From Hemileia vastatrix (taxonomy: Eukaryota > Basidiomycota > Pucciniomycetes > Pucciniales > Zaghouaniaceae): 64,000 nt of DNA. This document shows, piece by piece, positions 1 to 11,894 of this stretch. The stretch spans positions 5,319,001-5,383,000 of the forward strand of contig JASXTE010000015.1 of NCBI GenBank assembly GCA_030280995.1. Direction: 5' to 3'. Position numbers and translations under genes: made by a program. The notes beneath the pieces are model-generated. The model saw only the letters and a list, made by a program, of their open reading frames with translations, ran no database searches and was not told the origin of the DNA. Position 1 is the stretch's first letter; every line of letters begins with the position of its first letter.

Positions 1-370
1 AATTACGCTATAACAACATTGTGACATGAAATATAGAGCTATATTAGCCCTATCTAATGGTACTAATCAATTAAAACTAAGACTTAAGGTTATCCCATAA
101 AACACAAAAAACAAAATTAAACAGCTATCTTTTGAAAATGAAAAATGATGAAATGACCCCTTAAAACTTAGAATATGAAAAATATTAACAAGACATGAAA
201 TATAGAGAAAAACCAGGGCTATTCAATTAAAGTACCCACATACCTGCAGTCCCAATATTCATGGAATAAAACCAGAAAAACACCCAATTCTTCAACAGAT
301 GCAAATTAACACATGCACAAACAGCGCCAAACAACACAAAAAAGGCCCCTGCCAATTTTGGAAGACCACA
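1..370 (-). repeat. A1 3' LTR, first ~370 nt of the LTR only
   Basis: Read on the minus strand, the LTR begins TGTGGTCTTCC at position 370 and runs off the window at position 1. It matches the A1 5' LTR at 35605 down to about 35236. Just outside it, at 371-380, lies the purine-rich tract GGAGGGAGTA (minus strand), the expected plus-strand priming site. Confidence 0.9.
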
Positions 371-506
371 TACTCCCTCCAATTAAGAATTTCCACATTC
401 TTTCTTCATAAAACCACCATGTTCAACCTTTTTCCCAAATCTGCCTCTGAAATGGGTCCTTTCCAATACTGCATTGACAATAATCTAATCTGAACCATCA
501 CACCGT

Positions 507-814
507 TGTGGTGATCCAAACTTGGGTAGGCCTTTGGAGTGCATTTTTGGGGGTATTTGGTATGTAGGGTGTTATTGGGGTTATGGTGTTATTAGTGGAT
601 TTTTTCAACTCTTTCTGGTAGTCTTTCTGGGACTATTATCTTCACTTTTAAAGAGGTCAAGAGTGTTTAATTAGAGGGTCTAGAAAAAAGATCTCCAATA
701 TGCTGCAACAGGTAAATCTCACTTGTTTTTCTAAAGGGACAGGGGTTATTCTTTCTGGTTTTACTCCAACTCCCTTGGTCAAAGCCTATAGCTAGTACTA
801 AAGGATTGTCTACA
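507..814 (+). repeat. Short solo LTR related to Retro-A
   Basis: It starts TGTGGTGATCC and ends GGATTGTCTACA like the Retro-A LTRs, but is only 308 bp against about 1090. The last ~130 bp (AAAGGGACAG...CCTTGGTCAAAGCCTATAGC) match Retro-A closely; the middle does not. It is flanked by CCGT (503-506) and ACGT (815-818), a 4-bp target duplication with one mismatch. It cuts aORF1 between the two cysteine motifs. It could be a deleted LTR or the LTR of a short-LTR sister family. Confidence 0.8.
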
Positions 815-1061
815 ACGTCTGTCCATCCATACAGAAAGTCCTGTGATGTCTGTCACTCCAGAAAGAAGACCTGCTACAGACCTGGTCCATTAACTTCTGC
901 AACAGCTTCACCTCCACCTCAACCTGGTCCATCTTCTACAAGCATCAAAAGATCTGGGCCATCCATCTTGATTCACAGATTAATCAAAAATCTACACTAT
1001 TCCCAGAAGAGTGCCAAAACCACTAAAACAACAAGTTCTACCATCCCTGCTCCTTCTGATG

Positions 1062-1112
1062 GTAAAAAGTTCCATTTCTTCTTTCCACTTTATAAAACTG
1101 ATGACTTCTCAG
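1062..1112 (+). other. Intron 1 of A1 aORF1 (51 nt)
   Basis: The borders are GATG|GTAAAA and TTCTCAG|TTCC. The same junction, with 48-49 nt introns, appears in A2 (about 29739-29786), A3 (38864-38912) and A4 (40635-40683). Removing it joins Ser-Asp to Val-Pro-Ser and the acidic exon 2 in one frame in every copy. Confidence 0.65.
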
Positions 1113-1424
1113 TTCCTTCATTTTCTGAAAGTGATGATAGCAATGTAGGATCCATTGAACCACCAACACCAAACCACTAGCCAACAATTAAGGCCAAGTT
1201 CAAACAACACACATCTCAACAGAAACACCTTCTGCTAAACTACTTCCAATCCACTCCTGCTAGAGATCCACAGGAAATTGAGAACAGATAACCTCATTCA
1301 TCAGTTCAAGTCTAATTCTGAACACCTCATTTCATCTCTTGATTCCCTCTGTAATTCCACTAGTACTTGAGCTTGATTCAGAAAAGAAAAATTGACCACA
1401 CCCTCTATAGGAGGTAACCACAAA

Positions 1425-1840
1425 CAACCCTCAGTTTTAAGTCTTGGGGGACCATCCTCATTTTATAGTCTTGGGAACCTCAAAAACCCTCAGTTTAAAG
1501 TCTTGGGGGACTCAAAAACCTAAATCATAAACCCAGAACCAGAGATCAACCACATAAAGACACAGAGAAAAAACTAACATTCTGGGGTAATTGGGAATAG
1601 AGCTGCCAGCCCATCAATTACCCTCAAACTTTCCTTTGCTGAATTAAGTGGTTCCCCCTGTGAATACCCTCCACCAATCTTTCAAACCCCTTCCAACAAC
1701 AAAACCCATACCTCAGTTTATAGTCTTGGGGGACTACACAATCAAACAATCCTCAGTTTAAAGTCTTGGGGGACTAAAACAGTGTTCAGTTTAAAGTCTT
1801 GATGGACTACCAGAATTTTGCATAAAATAGACCCAGCCAA
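1425..1840 (+). repeat. ~22-bp repeat array, hairpin and TATA-like box upstream of A1 aORF2
   Basis: At least six copies of a motif like CAGTTTAAAGTCTTGGGGGA occur between aORF1 and aORF2, for example near 1435, 1492, 1713, 1758 and 1786. Between them GGGGTAATTG (1584-1593) can pair with CAATTACCC (1615-1623). GCATAAAATAGAC near 1820 is a TATA-like box about 140 bp before the aORF2 ATG. The same layout occurs in A2, A3 and A4. I infer a promoter region for aORF2. Confidence 0.65.
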
Positions 1841-2822
1841 TTTTATACAGAATACACCTACAGCCAACCTGCTGAACTTCCACCTTCACTTCATCATCTA
1901 CCCATCACTTACAAAAATCTCCTTCTTATCTCTTTCCATCATCTTTTTGCACCACAGATCATGGCTGGATCTCCTGATGTTGACCCCTCCAATCTTCCTT
2001 GCTTCACTGCTCCCAACGACTATGCCTGCAAACAGTTCATCCACATGTGCAGACCTTTCACATTCACTCTTCCAACTCGTGAAGCCAAATTCTACAACAA
2101 GGCCTGTGATTCTTCCTACTCCAAAAAAAAGAAATGTGACATAGATGCCAACTACCCTATTCCTCCTTCTTCGCCTTCTCATAAATACCTCTCCAGATCC
2201 CCTACCAGATCCCCAGAGCATGTTCCAGCCTCTTCATCTTTATCCTCAGCACCATCCAGGAGATCCCGGAATTCAGTTTCCAGAACTCTCCCCAAAATCC
2301 TGCTTTAAATCCCCAAGAAAAAGCTTTTATCTATGCTAATTTAGCTCTAAAAGCTTCAAAATCAGCTCCTGAGCTGCTAGACTGCATCCAGGCAGCGGGG
2401 CCAATGTCGGGCGGCCCACCCACCTTACTAGACAGTGAAAATCAGGCTCAAAACTTTCTAAAACAACCAGAAAACAGCCAAATTCCTCCAATCAACAAAA
2501 AAAACTCCATGCATCCACCTCCCACTGCTCCCAGAGCAATGCAGCCAACCTTTGCAAGGTCCAAAAACTACAAAATTTCACAAAATTCTAGTAGACCTGC
2601 CAGAGGACCCCAGGAAGACACCAGAGCACCCAACACTGCACCAAAGCAACAACTTTTCCACCAGTTAAGGTAACAAAACTACACCTCTCCTCTTTCAGAA
2701 AACTATTCTTCTGACAGTTCCATTCTTCAAAAGCTCCATCTAGAAGAGATCAATCCAGTTCCAGATCAACCTTGCCTGCCTCTTCTAATAACAACCCTGG
2801 TACTCCATCACCAGCCTCCCGC

Positions 2823-3920
2823 TATGGTAAGGTAAACTCTTACAGTCGCCTTGCTGTAAGCAGAATCCGGAGGAGATATGTGGATTTAGCTGAAAACCCC
2901 GTCCTTCCAATAAAAATAACAAAATGGGTATTCTAAATCACTAAGCTAACCAGTCTACTTGAATCTGATTGATAAAAATAATGAAACTGTAAAATAATTA
3001 ACGCTTATTGAGATTTAATGAAAGTGGCTGTTGAGAAAGAAATACTGATAACAACAATTAAGGTGTACCAGTGAAAGATCTGAAAAAATTGACTTTTATG
3101 TTTTTATAATAATTTAAATTTTTATGAGACAGCAATAATCAAGTCCCAGTGATGAAGACCTTTCTAAAGATACCCTGTATGAAGTGTGATTTAAATTGTT
3201 GAGTAGTATTTCTAAAATGTTATATATTAAATATAAAGTTATAAGGGTATTACAATTTATTTAATTTGTTGAGTAATAAAAAATGAGACCGTGGTGGTTA
3301 AAGATTAAGCTGTATGATGTGTCCCCCCCCCCTCAATTTCGAGTTTGAGAGGCGCTTAAGTATTCCTAGTCACGTGCCTAAGTTTTCCCCTCCAGAGCTC
3401 TTCCAGAGTCAATCCGGAGCCCGTACGGAGTCCGTACGGAGTCTGTCCGGACTTCCGGACTCAATTAGAACCTTAAAACTATAATAAAAAATCTAGAAAA
3501 ATTACACATAATAGAGCTACTTCCCCTTTACATACCAAACTAATTTTCGTAGTCTGCGCAGCTCTAATTACCCCGTGAAAATTCATCAAAGTTAAGTAAT
3601 TTTTGAAAACATAAATATTTCTTTAAAACTTTAAAATTCATTTAAAAATATAAGAAAAATAGTAAAAATTCTGGGAAAATTTCCCAAGGTTCTTGAGTGA
3701 CTTGACTTGATACTTATAAATTTTTCAGACCGTAAAAATAAGCTTTCTCCGTAAAATAAATTGTATTTGTGTAGGCATTTGCTCGTGACCAATTTCTTCA
3801 TATTTTAAACTTCAATAAATTAAATAAAACCCTTTTATAAAAAATAATAACGCCAATCTTGCACACCGTAATAACTCCATTTATGTACTTAGGTGCCACA
3901 CTAAACTTTAGGCTACCACA
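2823..3920. mobile_element. 1.1 kb insertion with imperfect terminal inverted repeats
   Basis: The flanking aORF2 sequence is continuous once this block is removed. It is bordered by CCGC on both sides (2819-2822 and 3921-3924). The ends TATGGTAAGG and, reversed, TGTGGTAGCC are partly matching inverted repeats that extend weakly inwards (TAAACT / TAAAGTT). It has no long open frame. The middle (3412-3462) has a cluster of CCGTACGGAGT-like palindromic units, and a C10 run lies near 3324. I call it a non-autonomous DNA-transposon-like insertion; the superfamily is not determined. Confidence 0.55.
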
Positions 3921-4144
3921 CCGCCCAACTGAGTCAAGCAGAAATATTAACAACAGCAACAACAGACCTGCTGCTCCAACTAGGCCCCAGGAACATCAGC
4001 CTCCTAGTTCACCTTCTCCAAAACTTTCAGAGGAAGACCAAGAGAATCCATATCTTTTCCAGATTGATCCACCTACTATCACCATTCCAAAATCTTCAGA
4101 AGTCCGAATTCTGGCTGCTTACAAATTTGTTGAGCTTTCAATCT

Positions 4145-4213
4145 GTAAGTACCACATTAATTCATCCAATTTATTCAACAAACATAATTACTGATCCAAT
4201 TCTTCTTTTCTAG
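4145..4213 (+). other. Intron 2 of A1 aORF2 (69 nt)
   Basis: Canonical GTAAGT donor, CTGAT branch-like motif and TTTTCTAG acceptor. The same intron, 68-69 nt, is at 27666-27734 (A2), 35987-36055 (A3) and 42713-42780 (A4). The flanking exons read ...ELxIC before and VGxPPPE after. Confidence 0.85.
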
Positions 4214-4560
4214 TTGGCAACCCTCCTCCTGAATCTACTATTGGTGTTGGCCAACCTCTAGAAACTACTTTGACCCTGGATTATGGAGACATGAAACAAC
4301 ACCTCAACACCATGTGTTCAAGCATGCTGAAATCCTTTGCCCTCCAAGGACCTTTAAATGACTTCCAACAATCGATTCTTGCCTCTTCTTCTTCCTCTTT
4401 TGAACTTCCATCCAAACCCATTCCTGCCAATTATAATCCATATAATCTCTCCAGCAGGATGCACTTCAAATCACACAATGCTTCCCACAATCCCAACAAA
4501 AAACAAAAACAACTTCATTACCCTGACCAGACTCCAGAAATTTCATCATCCAGACATTGA

Positions 4561-5821
4561 GCTCCTGCAAAAAGATTAACAACAAAATAATAAATAAATA
4601 AATAAAATTAATAACTATAAATTCTAAAAAAAATAATTTTATTTTGAGTGCATACTACTAACATACTAAAATTTAAAATTTAAAAATAAAATAAAAATAA
4701 ATGAAATAAAATAAAAGATAAAAAAATAATACAAATGGTATCCCCCAGCCAATTGATGAGTTGATCTCCTGATACCTTGCCCACATCAAAGTGCACCTTG
4801 ATGTGGATAAATCTTAAATAATTTAAATGATTTGAAATAAGAAACATAAATTAAGGGTAATAATTAGAATAAAAAATAAAAAATAAAATTAATGAAAAAA
4901 ATAAAAAATAAAATAAAATGATAAAATAGCAATGCCCGGCCAATTGATGAGCCTTTCCCCACCAATTCTTGCACACATCTAGGTGACCCGGATTTGGAAC
5001 ACCCTATATTTTTTATTTTATAATTTTAACAACCCCCATAAAAAATTTAAAAGAAAAAAAGAGAAAAAAAGAAAAAAATCTGAAACTACTATCTGGCGAA
5101 ATCATAACTGAAAAATCAAAGAAAGTTCAGCTCCATGGATGGTCCAGATTAAGAGAAGGTCCAGTAAGAGAAAGTCCAGTCCATAGAAATTATCAATGGG
5201 TGGGCTCCCTCCAAAAAGTAAAAATGATGGGAGAGCACCAGTGATCCACCACCAATGTAAAATTTCCAGAAGATCTCCAAGGCAATCCAGTTTAAAGTAA
5301 TAGAGGACAAAAAACCTGAATCACAAAAAACAACACTAGAATTCACTAGAAAAAAAAACAAAAGGCTTGAAACAGATATTCTGGGGTGACTGTTCTCCAG
5401 TGCATCCAGCTCATCAGTTACCCCCACACTTGCCAAAATAAAATCTAGAAGCCCCCCCTGGGTACCTTCTAACAAAAACACATCATCCAACACAATAAAC
5501 CAAAACCAATAAGAGTGAAGAGTCCAGCACTTAAAAACCAAAGAAAATTCGAGTTTAAAGTCATAGAGGACTAAAACCTATGAAAAGGAACCAATACTAG
5601 GGTTCAACAAAATTAAGAGAAAGGGTTGGAAACAGACAATCTGGGGTAACTGTTCTAAAGAGCAGCCAGCCCATCAGTCACCCCTACACTTGCCAAAATC
5701 AAATCTATAAGCCCCACCCATGGGTACCTTCTAACAAAGAGTTTCCAACACAAAAGTTACCCTGCAACACCAAAAATTCCAAAATTTAAAGATTTTTCCA
5801 TAGTTTATCCTCATTGCAGAG
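4561..5821. other. Non-coding region between the convergent aORF2 and pol ends of A1
   Basis: No gene is seen. First comes an AT-rich run with AATAAA repeats (4590-4900). Two copies of a module containing a CCACATC...GATGTGG-type inverted repeat and the block CCAATTGATGAG lie at about 4740-4812 and 4930-5010. Two copies of a ~190-bp module follow (about 5280-5500 and 5540-5750), each with a GGGGTRACTG...CAGTYACCCC hairpin (5383-5424 and 5643-5684) and an AGTTTAAAGT motif. Confidence 0.7.
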
Positions 5822-8800
5822 TCAATCCTCTTCATGTCTATTGCCCCTGGTATAAAACAACTTCACCTGATCTGCAGCCACTCTCTTCTTTAAGACTGCA
5901 CCATCCAACTCTTCCAAAACATAAGAACCTCCAGACACCTGAGATCTGACTCTGTAAGGTCCATTTCATCTGTCAGCAAACAATTTTCCCCACTGACTCT
6001 CCAAACTTCTATTATAGACCAAAACCAAACAACCAGGTTTCAAGGGATTCCTGAATCTATGAGCCAACTTCTTGTCCCAGTACCTGACTGATTGATTCCT
6101 AATATTTATCATTCTAGAGTATGCCTTCTCCTGACATTCCTCTCTACATTCCAACTGTTGCATCCTGGCACAGAGCAAATCTTCTGTTGAGTGCACCTCA
6201 TCCCAACCAATTCCAAGATAAGAGACAGCTTCCAAGTCCACTGGTAGAACAGCTTTCTGACCAAACATCAACACATAAGGAGAATAGCCAGTTGTCCTCT
6301 TCACAGTGACCCTATCAGCAAATAACACCAAAGGTAAATAATGCCTCCACTTTTCAGCACTATCCCCACACATCTTTACCAAAGCATTCCTGATAACTTG
6401 ATGGCCTCTTTCAACCATTCCTTCATCTTCAGGCTAATAAGGTGTAGCCACTATAACTATAGAACCAACACTAGCCACAGATTCTTTAAATTCAGCACCA
6501 AACTCTGGCCCTCCATCAACAGTCACCAACTTCATCAACATATACCTATAAATCCACTCCTTCTTCAAAAACTCAGCCACATTCTTGGCAGTAAAATTAA
6601 CCAGAGGCACTGCCTCAACCCAACCAGAAAAATAATCCCTGGCAACAATTAAGTATTTATACCTACCCTCTTTAATATGGACAGCATCCAGACTGACTCT
6701 TCCAAAAACAGTTGTTTCACCAGTAGCACAGCCAACCTCTTTAGGTTTCAAGTGACTTCTTCTTTGACATTCTTCACCAGATTTAACCCAACCCTTCACA
6801 GCTGAATTCATACCTGGCCACCAAATTCTGTCAACAACTCTTCTATAAGTCTCCCTAAAGCCTCTATGACCAAGGTCTTCATGCAAAGACTTCAACACAA
6901 CTTCTTGACCCTTCTTCTGAGTCACCACAACTTGAGGTTTTGTATGTCTCCTCCTTATCAACCTTCTTCCTGACACATAAAATCCAGGACTCTTCTTCTT
7001 GATTGCCAACCAAGTATCATCATCACAACTATCTGGCCTCTCCAAGGTCAACAGATATTCCACCATAATAAAATAAAACCCAGACTGACCCCAGGTCTCA
7101 TCTTCAAAATCCAACCAAACAACATCTAAAGGTAAAACTCTGTTATCAAAATCACCAGTGTGAACATGGGCCAATTGACCAGCCCAACCAGGACACCAAT
7201 CCTTAAATTTTTGCACATCCTTCTCTTTCCACTGAATCTTTTGAGAATCCAGTTCACTAACAAAAACACCCTTTTCCAAATTTGAGCTGTCCCAAACAAC
7301 AACTCCATCTTCATCAACAAAAACATCCTGATCACCAGAATCAAGATCAGATCCAGCCAGTTTAGCCTCTTGGGGGAGGTCAGAAAAATATTCAGCACCC
7401 TTAGTGCTGGCCCTAACCACCAGAACATCTTCATCAAACTCTTCAGCCTCAGAATCTTCATCTGTAGGTGGCCTCCTTGATAATCCATCAGGAATAGTAA
7501 AAGTTTTTCCTGGTTTGTGTACCAGGTCAAAAAAAAAATGTTGAATAAATTCCACCCACCTAGTCATTGGAGCCTTTGGAAGACTAGGTGTATTGATCAT
7601 CTGAACCAAAGATTTTGCATCCACCTGCAGCTCAAAATGCTGCCCCCACAAAACCATCTGTTGCTTCTTTAAAATTTTTGCTACACCACACAATTCCAAC
7701 TTAGGTTGAAAATACCTATATTCCACCTCATTTAACACCACAGACTCATATCTTACTGGCCTGACCCTCCCAGTTTTATCTTCCTGAGACAAAACAGCAC
7801 CAGCAGCAATATAGCTTGAAGACACTGCCAGATAAATTTTTCCAGCACCAACACCATAATCCAACTTGTGAAAAAGAATATCTTCCCCAACAAGCTATTT
7901 CAATTTCTGAGAAGCCTCTTCACACTCTTCAGTCCATTCTCAATCTGCATCATTCCTGGTCAACCTCCTTAAAGGTGAATCCAACAAAAGTAAATCCTTG
8001 AAAAAAATCCTGACATTTACACATACACCCAAAAATCCCCTGACTTCAGTAGTATTTTTAGGCCTTGGCCATGACTGAATTTTATTAATCTTTTTATCCG
8101 CCATAATCCTTCAGTCTTTACATACCACATGACCCAGAATTTCCAAAGCAGGAACACAACAACAGAATTTTGACCCTGAAATGGTCAAACCAGCCTCTTC
8201 AATCCTAAAAAACACTCTCTCTAGAGTTATTGCATATTCCCAAAATAACCTCCTTATGCCAGGGTTCTCCGCTAACACCTCATTACCATAATCAGTGGAT
8301 GGTCCTTTAATTCCACCATCATCAATAAAAATACCAGCATGAGTAGGAACCTCATCCTGAAAAATCCAAGCCATCTGTGCTTGATATTCAACCACTGAAT
8401 TAGTTGCTCCTTGAGGCAACCTAGTGAGCTAAAATCTTCCCAAAGGAGTCTCAAAAGTTGTGAGAGGCCTTGAATCCGTATGAGTTCCCACTCATCATAA
8501 CCACCCATAATATCACCCAAACCATAAAACACCCTTCCAGCAAAAGCTTCAACAAAATCCTCTGCACTTGGTGGCATACCAGCGTCCTTTAAAGTGACTC
8601 TATTCAAGGCTCTAAGATCATGAACCACCCTCAACTTTCCATTCTGCTTTTTTACACAGAAAACTTAACTTGAGTAGCTGGAAGTAGATTGTTTGTATAA
8701 CCCAGTCCTGACTATTTCCTTAACAATCTCAACAAAATTCTCTCTGATAGCAGCTGAAATTGGAATAGGTTTTATTTGCCAAGGTTAATGACAAACCACA

Positions 8801-9344
8801 GGAATCAAGTAAGGTTCCCCATAAGAGTGCTTCAACACACCCCTTTCCTCATCAACAAAAGCCACAGCTTTTTTCCTTAGCAAAATAACGTGCAACAACA
8901 ACTTCTTTTCTTCTTCAGACAACCACCCATCAGGACCAAAATTAACAACTTTCAACCTTTCCACAGTCACCCTAGCTGTCTCTACAAATTCTAGAGGATT
9001 ATTCACCAAAGGAGTACAGTACGGATCTCTTGACAAAGAAGGTCTCTTCAAGGGCGGATTCAAACCCACAGGAATAGGCTTATTTACAGGCCTAATATTT
9101 TGCGCTACCTTCTTATACATTGCTTCTCCACCTTCAACTTGAGGGATCTTCTGGAAATCTTCACCACCAAACCTGGAACAAAAACCAAGGGTTTCCCCAT
9201 TGCTCACATATGTGGCCAAGGTAATGTTTTTGAAAGGTGTAGAAGAAACCCTAGAGGTGCACAATTGGGAGGACTTACTTTTAGACCCCAATCTCACCAC
9301 TCCAAAACTTTTCTGCAATTCCAAATATTCATCTTCACCTCCGT
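5822..9344 (-). pseudogene. A1 pol, reverse transcriptase to integrase portion
   Basis: On the minus strand from 9344 to the stop at 5822-5824. The reverse transcriptase has the LGDIMGGYDEWEL box (near 8510) and FIDDGG (near 8318-8329). RNase H lies at about 7400-7900 and has AVSSSYIAAGAVLSQ, with Ser where the family usually has the first catalytic Asp. The integrase has a zinc-binding start GHRGF...CQRR near 6770-6880, SLDAVHI (first Asp), VDGGPEF (second Asp) and EGMVERGH (Glu). A TAT-to-TAG change near 6432 breaks the frame inside the catalytic core; further stops or shifts lie near 7880, 8110 and 8640. The longest intact stretch is 6434-7864 (476 codons). The N-terminal end of pol continues at 31259 beyond A2. 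Confidence 0.9.
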
Positions 9345-10194
9345 TGTGGTCATCCAACATTGGCAGGTGCCTTTGTTGTGTGATTTGGCACTGTTTGTGC
9401 ATGTCTTAATTGACATCTGTTAAGGAATTGGGTATTTTTCTGGTATTATTCCATGGATATTGGGTCTGTGGGTATGTGGGTACTATCATTTGATAGCCCC
9501 AGTTTTTCTCTATATTTTATGTCTTGCAGACATTTTTCATATTCTAAGTTTTAAGGGGTCATTTCCTCATTTTTCATATATAAAAGATTGCTGTATAATT
9601 TTGTTTTTTGTGCTTTACAGGCTAACCTTAAGTCTTAGGGTTAAGTGCTTAGTACCATTGGATAATGCTAATTTTTCTCTATATTTCATGTCTCAAGGTT
9701 GTTTTAGTGAAATTCTGTGTTTTAAAGGTTTTAGTAGTTGTAGCTAATTTTTCTAAGTAGATTAGTTGTTTTTTATCGGTTTTCTGGCTTCAGGGAGGGT
9801 GGGACGCTTCAGGCGGCACCTCCAACGTCGGGCGGCCCGCCCCTCTCTGTTTTAGAAGGTTGGGGAGCACTTCTGGAGGGTTTTTATTCAATTTGGCGGG
9901 TACAGGCGCCAGATTTGTGGGTGTGCATGGGCTCTTTGATAGTGGTCTGTGTGTACATAGTAAATAAGACAGTTTGGGGCAACTTTAATCATCATACAAC
10001 CATCCGGAGGTGATATCATTGTTCCTCACTCAGTTTTCACTGTTTTCTGGCCACAATTAGCTGTGTTTGTTGCAAGTGAGTTCTTCATTTAACTTAACCT
10101 TGGAAACTGTTTTCTCTGTTATAGTCTTGCAAGCTATAGCAAGTATTATTGCTGTCTCTGGTGTGGATTTGCAGCCTACATCAAGTATCTTTGA
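9345..10194 (+). repeat. A2 5' LTR, left part
   Basis: It starts TGTGGTCATCCAACATTGG and matches 30166-31010. Notable parts are a GC-rich box at about 9806-9842 with GGGCGGCCCGCCC, and a pair of ~45-bp direct repeats ending GCTGTCTCTGGTGTGGA near 10141, in the second of which Retro-B is inserted. The last 5 nt, TTTGA at 10190-10194, are the left target duplication of Retro-B. Confidence 0.93.
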
Positions 10195-11384
10195 TGTCAG
10201 CCTAGATATCCATAGGACTGAGTATTTCTTATGCTTAAAATAAGATAACCTTAAGTAAATTAAGCTTAGATATTAAAAATAAGGTTTAAATAATAATATA
10301 TATTATTATATTATATTATTATATTATATATATATATTATTTTTATGCTATTATATAACTTATAGTAGTTTAAATAGCTTATCCATAGCCTAATAATACT
10401 TATTAAGGTGTTAATGGAGTCATAATATACTTATCTTAAGTGATATGAAGTAATTATTGATATACATAAGCTTATATGTATACATAAATCTCATATTCAG
10501 TGAAATATGCAGTATATTATGTATATTTAGGTATATAAGTGGGTTTTAGCCCCTTAATTACCTATAACCTTTGTTTTTCTGCTTATTTTAGGTCAGTTGG
10601 ACGAAATAAGTGGACTCACAACGCCTACAGAAGCATAGACATCTATATCAGGTGCATACACTCAGTTTGGACAACTTAATTTACTTCCTTGGATGGTTAT
10701 TCACGGATTTATAGGTTGGAAGGTCATTTCTGGGTTAATATGGATGCTTGGGGATGTTATTGGGGGCTCGGACATTTTATTTGTTTCCTTTATATGCTTT
10801 TGGTTTCATTAAATCTCTTTTTGATTGATTATTCTACCTATTTCTTTATGGTATCTGCTTTTATCTGGATTTTTTATTTGTGGTATAGATCTGTGTTATC
10901 ATTAATAGTGATGGAGGGTCCTTACTGGAGGTCTGAGTGTTGAATCTGCTTGTAGTAGACGCCATGGGGAGGTGATGGGCCCTCACAGTGCTGTAATTGC
11001 CGGGGATAGCAGTGACATCATCTGGATTGAAGGTCTGTGCACTCCAGTGGATTTGGGTATAAGTAAGGAGGGATTTTGACGGTTATTTATCATCATTCAA
11101 TTACTAAAACTCAAACAAACACTACAATACAATTTTTAGCATTCAAAAATATATTATAAAGCCATTATAAATTGATATTATCTTTATATAAGCAATAACT
11201 ATATTTTATTCATCTATTTTCCACCACTAGCACGCATATAAATCCAAGTATTGTGAGTTTTATTTGAGTATAACTATTTTATCAGTCTTCCCCTGAGGTT
11301 TAATCACTAAATCATTTATCAATAAGTAGTAGGACCATAAATAAACACTATTATGTCATACTTATACACTAGACTATACTGACA
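10195..11384 (+). repeat. Retro-B 5' LTR
   Basis: 1190 bp, TGTCAGCCTAGATATCC to TATACTGACA. The left third is very AT-rich with TATATTATTATATT runs (10290-10350). It aligns end to end with 17867-19055, differing at scattered positions. Small open frames inside it (for example at 10689) are present in both LTRs but show no recognisable domain. Confidence 0.95.
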
Positions 11385-11894
11385 ATTGGGGGTCTTTCCT
11401 TATATTTTACTTATTATTTAGTATAAGCCTTGGGACGTGATTTTTACCTTAGTACAGCTCAAAATAAGCAAATATTTGAGTCTTCTGCATATTAGTGGGT
11501 CATCATAACTCAGTGATTGCGGAAATGAACCCTTATAATAATTTTACTAATTTTTTATCATAAAAATTAGGTATTTACAGTAGTAACTGTATCCAATATA
11601 AACCCAATTTCACTTGGTATTTGGACACCAATATAACACCCAATTAAATTGGTATTTGATTAAAGCTTGTTAAGATACTTATTCACCCTTATAAAGGTCT
11701 AGTTGAACTTATTATTATATTTTTAAAAGATTTTTTTGATTTTTTCTTATATTTTATATAAATAAATAAAGATATAAATTCAGGATTAGCTCCAGTGCTT
11801 TTTTATTAGTAATAACATTTCTAATATCTTTTTTCTACTAATTCCATAGAGTTTTTCCTTTCTGTAGACGTGAAATATTGTCATTATTAACAAT
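11385..11894 (+). other. Retro-B untranslated leader
   Basis: About 510 bp between the LTR and the gag ATG. It begins ATTGGGGGTCTTTCC. I could not match this to a tRNA 3' end, so the primer is undecided. Two ACCAATATAACACCCAATT-like repeats occur near 11590-11660. No gene is seen. Confidence 0.6.

Larger units (their letters stand above)
419..1370 (+). pseudogene. aORF1 of A1: antisense zinc-cluster-like protein, broken
   Basis: This gene runs opposite to its host element A1. The start at 419 is chosen because an ATG at the same place opens the A3 copy (39243); an open frame continues upstream into the LTR from 299. The first cysteine triplet (consensus CX2CX6C) has lost its first Cys to Phe and ends at a stop. 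A 308-bp LTR (507-814) then interrupts the gene. Coding resumes at 815 with CDVCHSRKKTC, a CX2CX6C motif like the basic half of a fungal Zn2Cys6 cluster, followed by a Pro/Ser-rich stretch and a basic RPSILIPRLIKKL-like segment. An intron is inferred at 1062-1112. Exon 2 is acidic, then has a helical LLNYFQSTPARDPQ-type block, with further stops at 1178 and near 1288. Nucleic-acid binding is an inference from the cysteine pattern. Confidence 0.7.
1963..4560 (+). pseudogene. aORF2 of A1: antisense CX2CX6C-type protein, broken
   Basis: The start is the ATG in ACAGATCATGGCTGGATC, conserved in A2, A3 and A4; the protein begins MAGSP. Residues ~24-60 hold a cysteine-rich block: the consensus ACKQCIHMCRPCTF followed about 16 residues later by CDSCYSKKKRCD. 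In A1 several cysteines are changed (Phe for the second Cys, Phe for the third, Ser for another). A long Ser/Pro/Asn-rich low-complexity middle follows, frameshifted here, and cut by a 1.1 kb insertion (2823-3920). After an intron at 4145-4213 comes the best-conserved part: GQPLETTLTLDYGDMKQHL and a helical DFxxxLRxxLLxDHW region (partly deleted in A1), then a Ser/His/Lys-rich tail to the stop at 4558-4560. I do not recognise the C-terminal domain. Confidence 0.7.

Noticed and set aside
10070..10145. Sense-strand intron in the Retro-A LTR (GTGAGT...TTATAG)
   Set aside because: The donor is GTTAGT or absent in the other LTRs, and a sense-strand intron would be lost during retrotransposition.
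10689..10943. Hydrophobic small frames in the Retro-B LTRs (also 18365-18614)
   Set aside because: They lie in both LTRs, differ by frame and stops between copies, and match no family; probably chance frames in AT-rich LTR.
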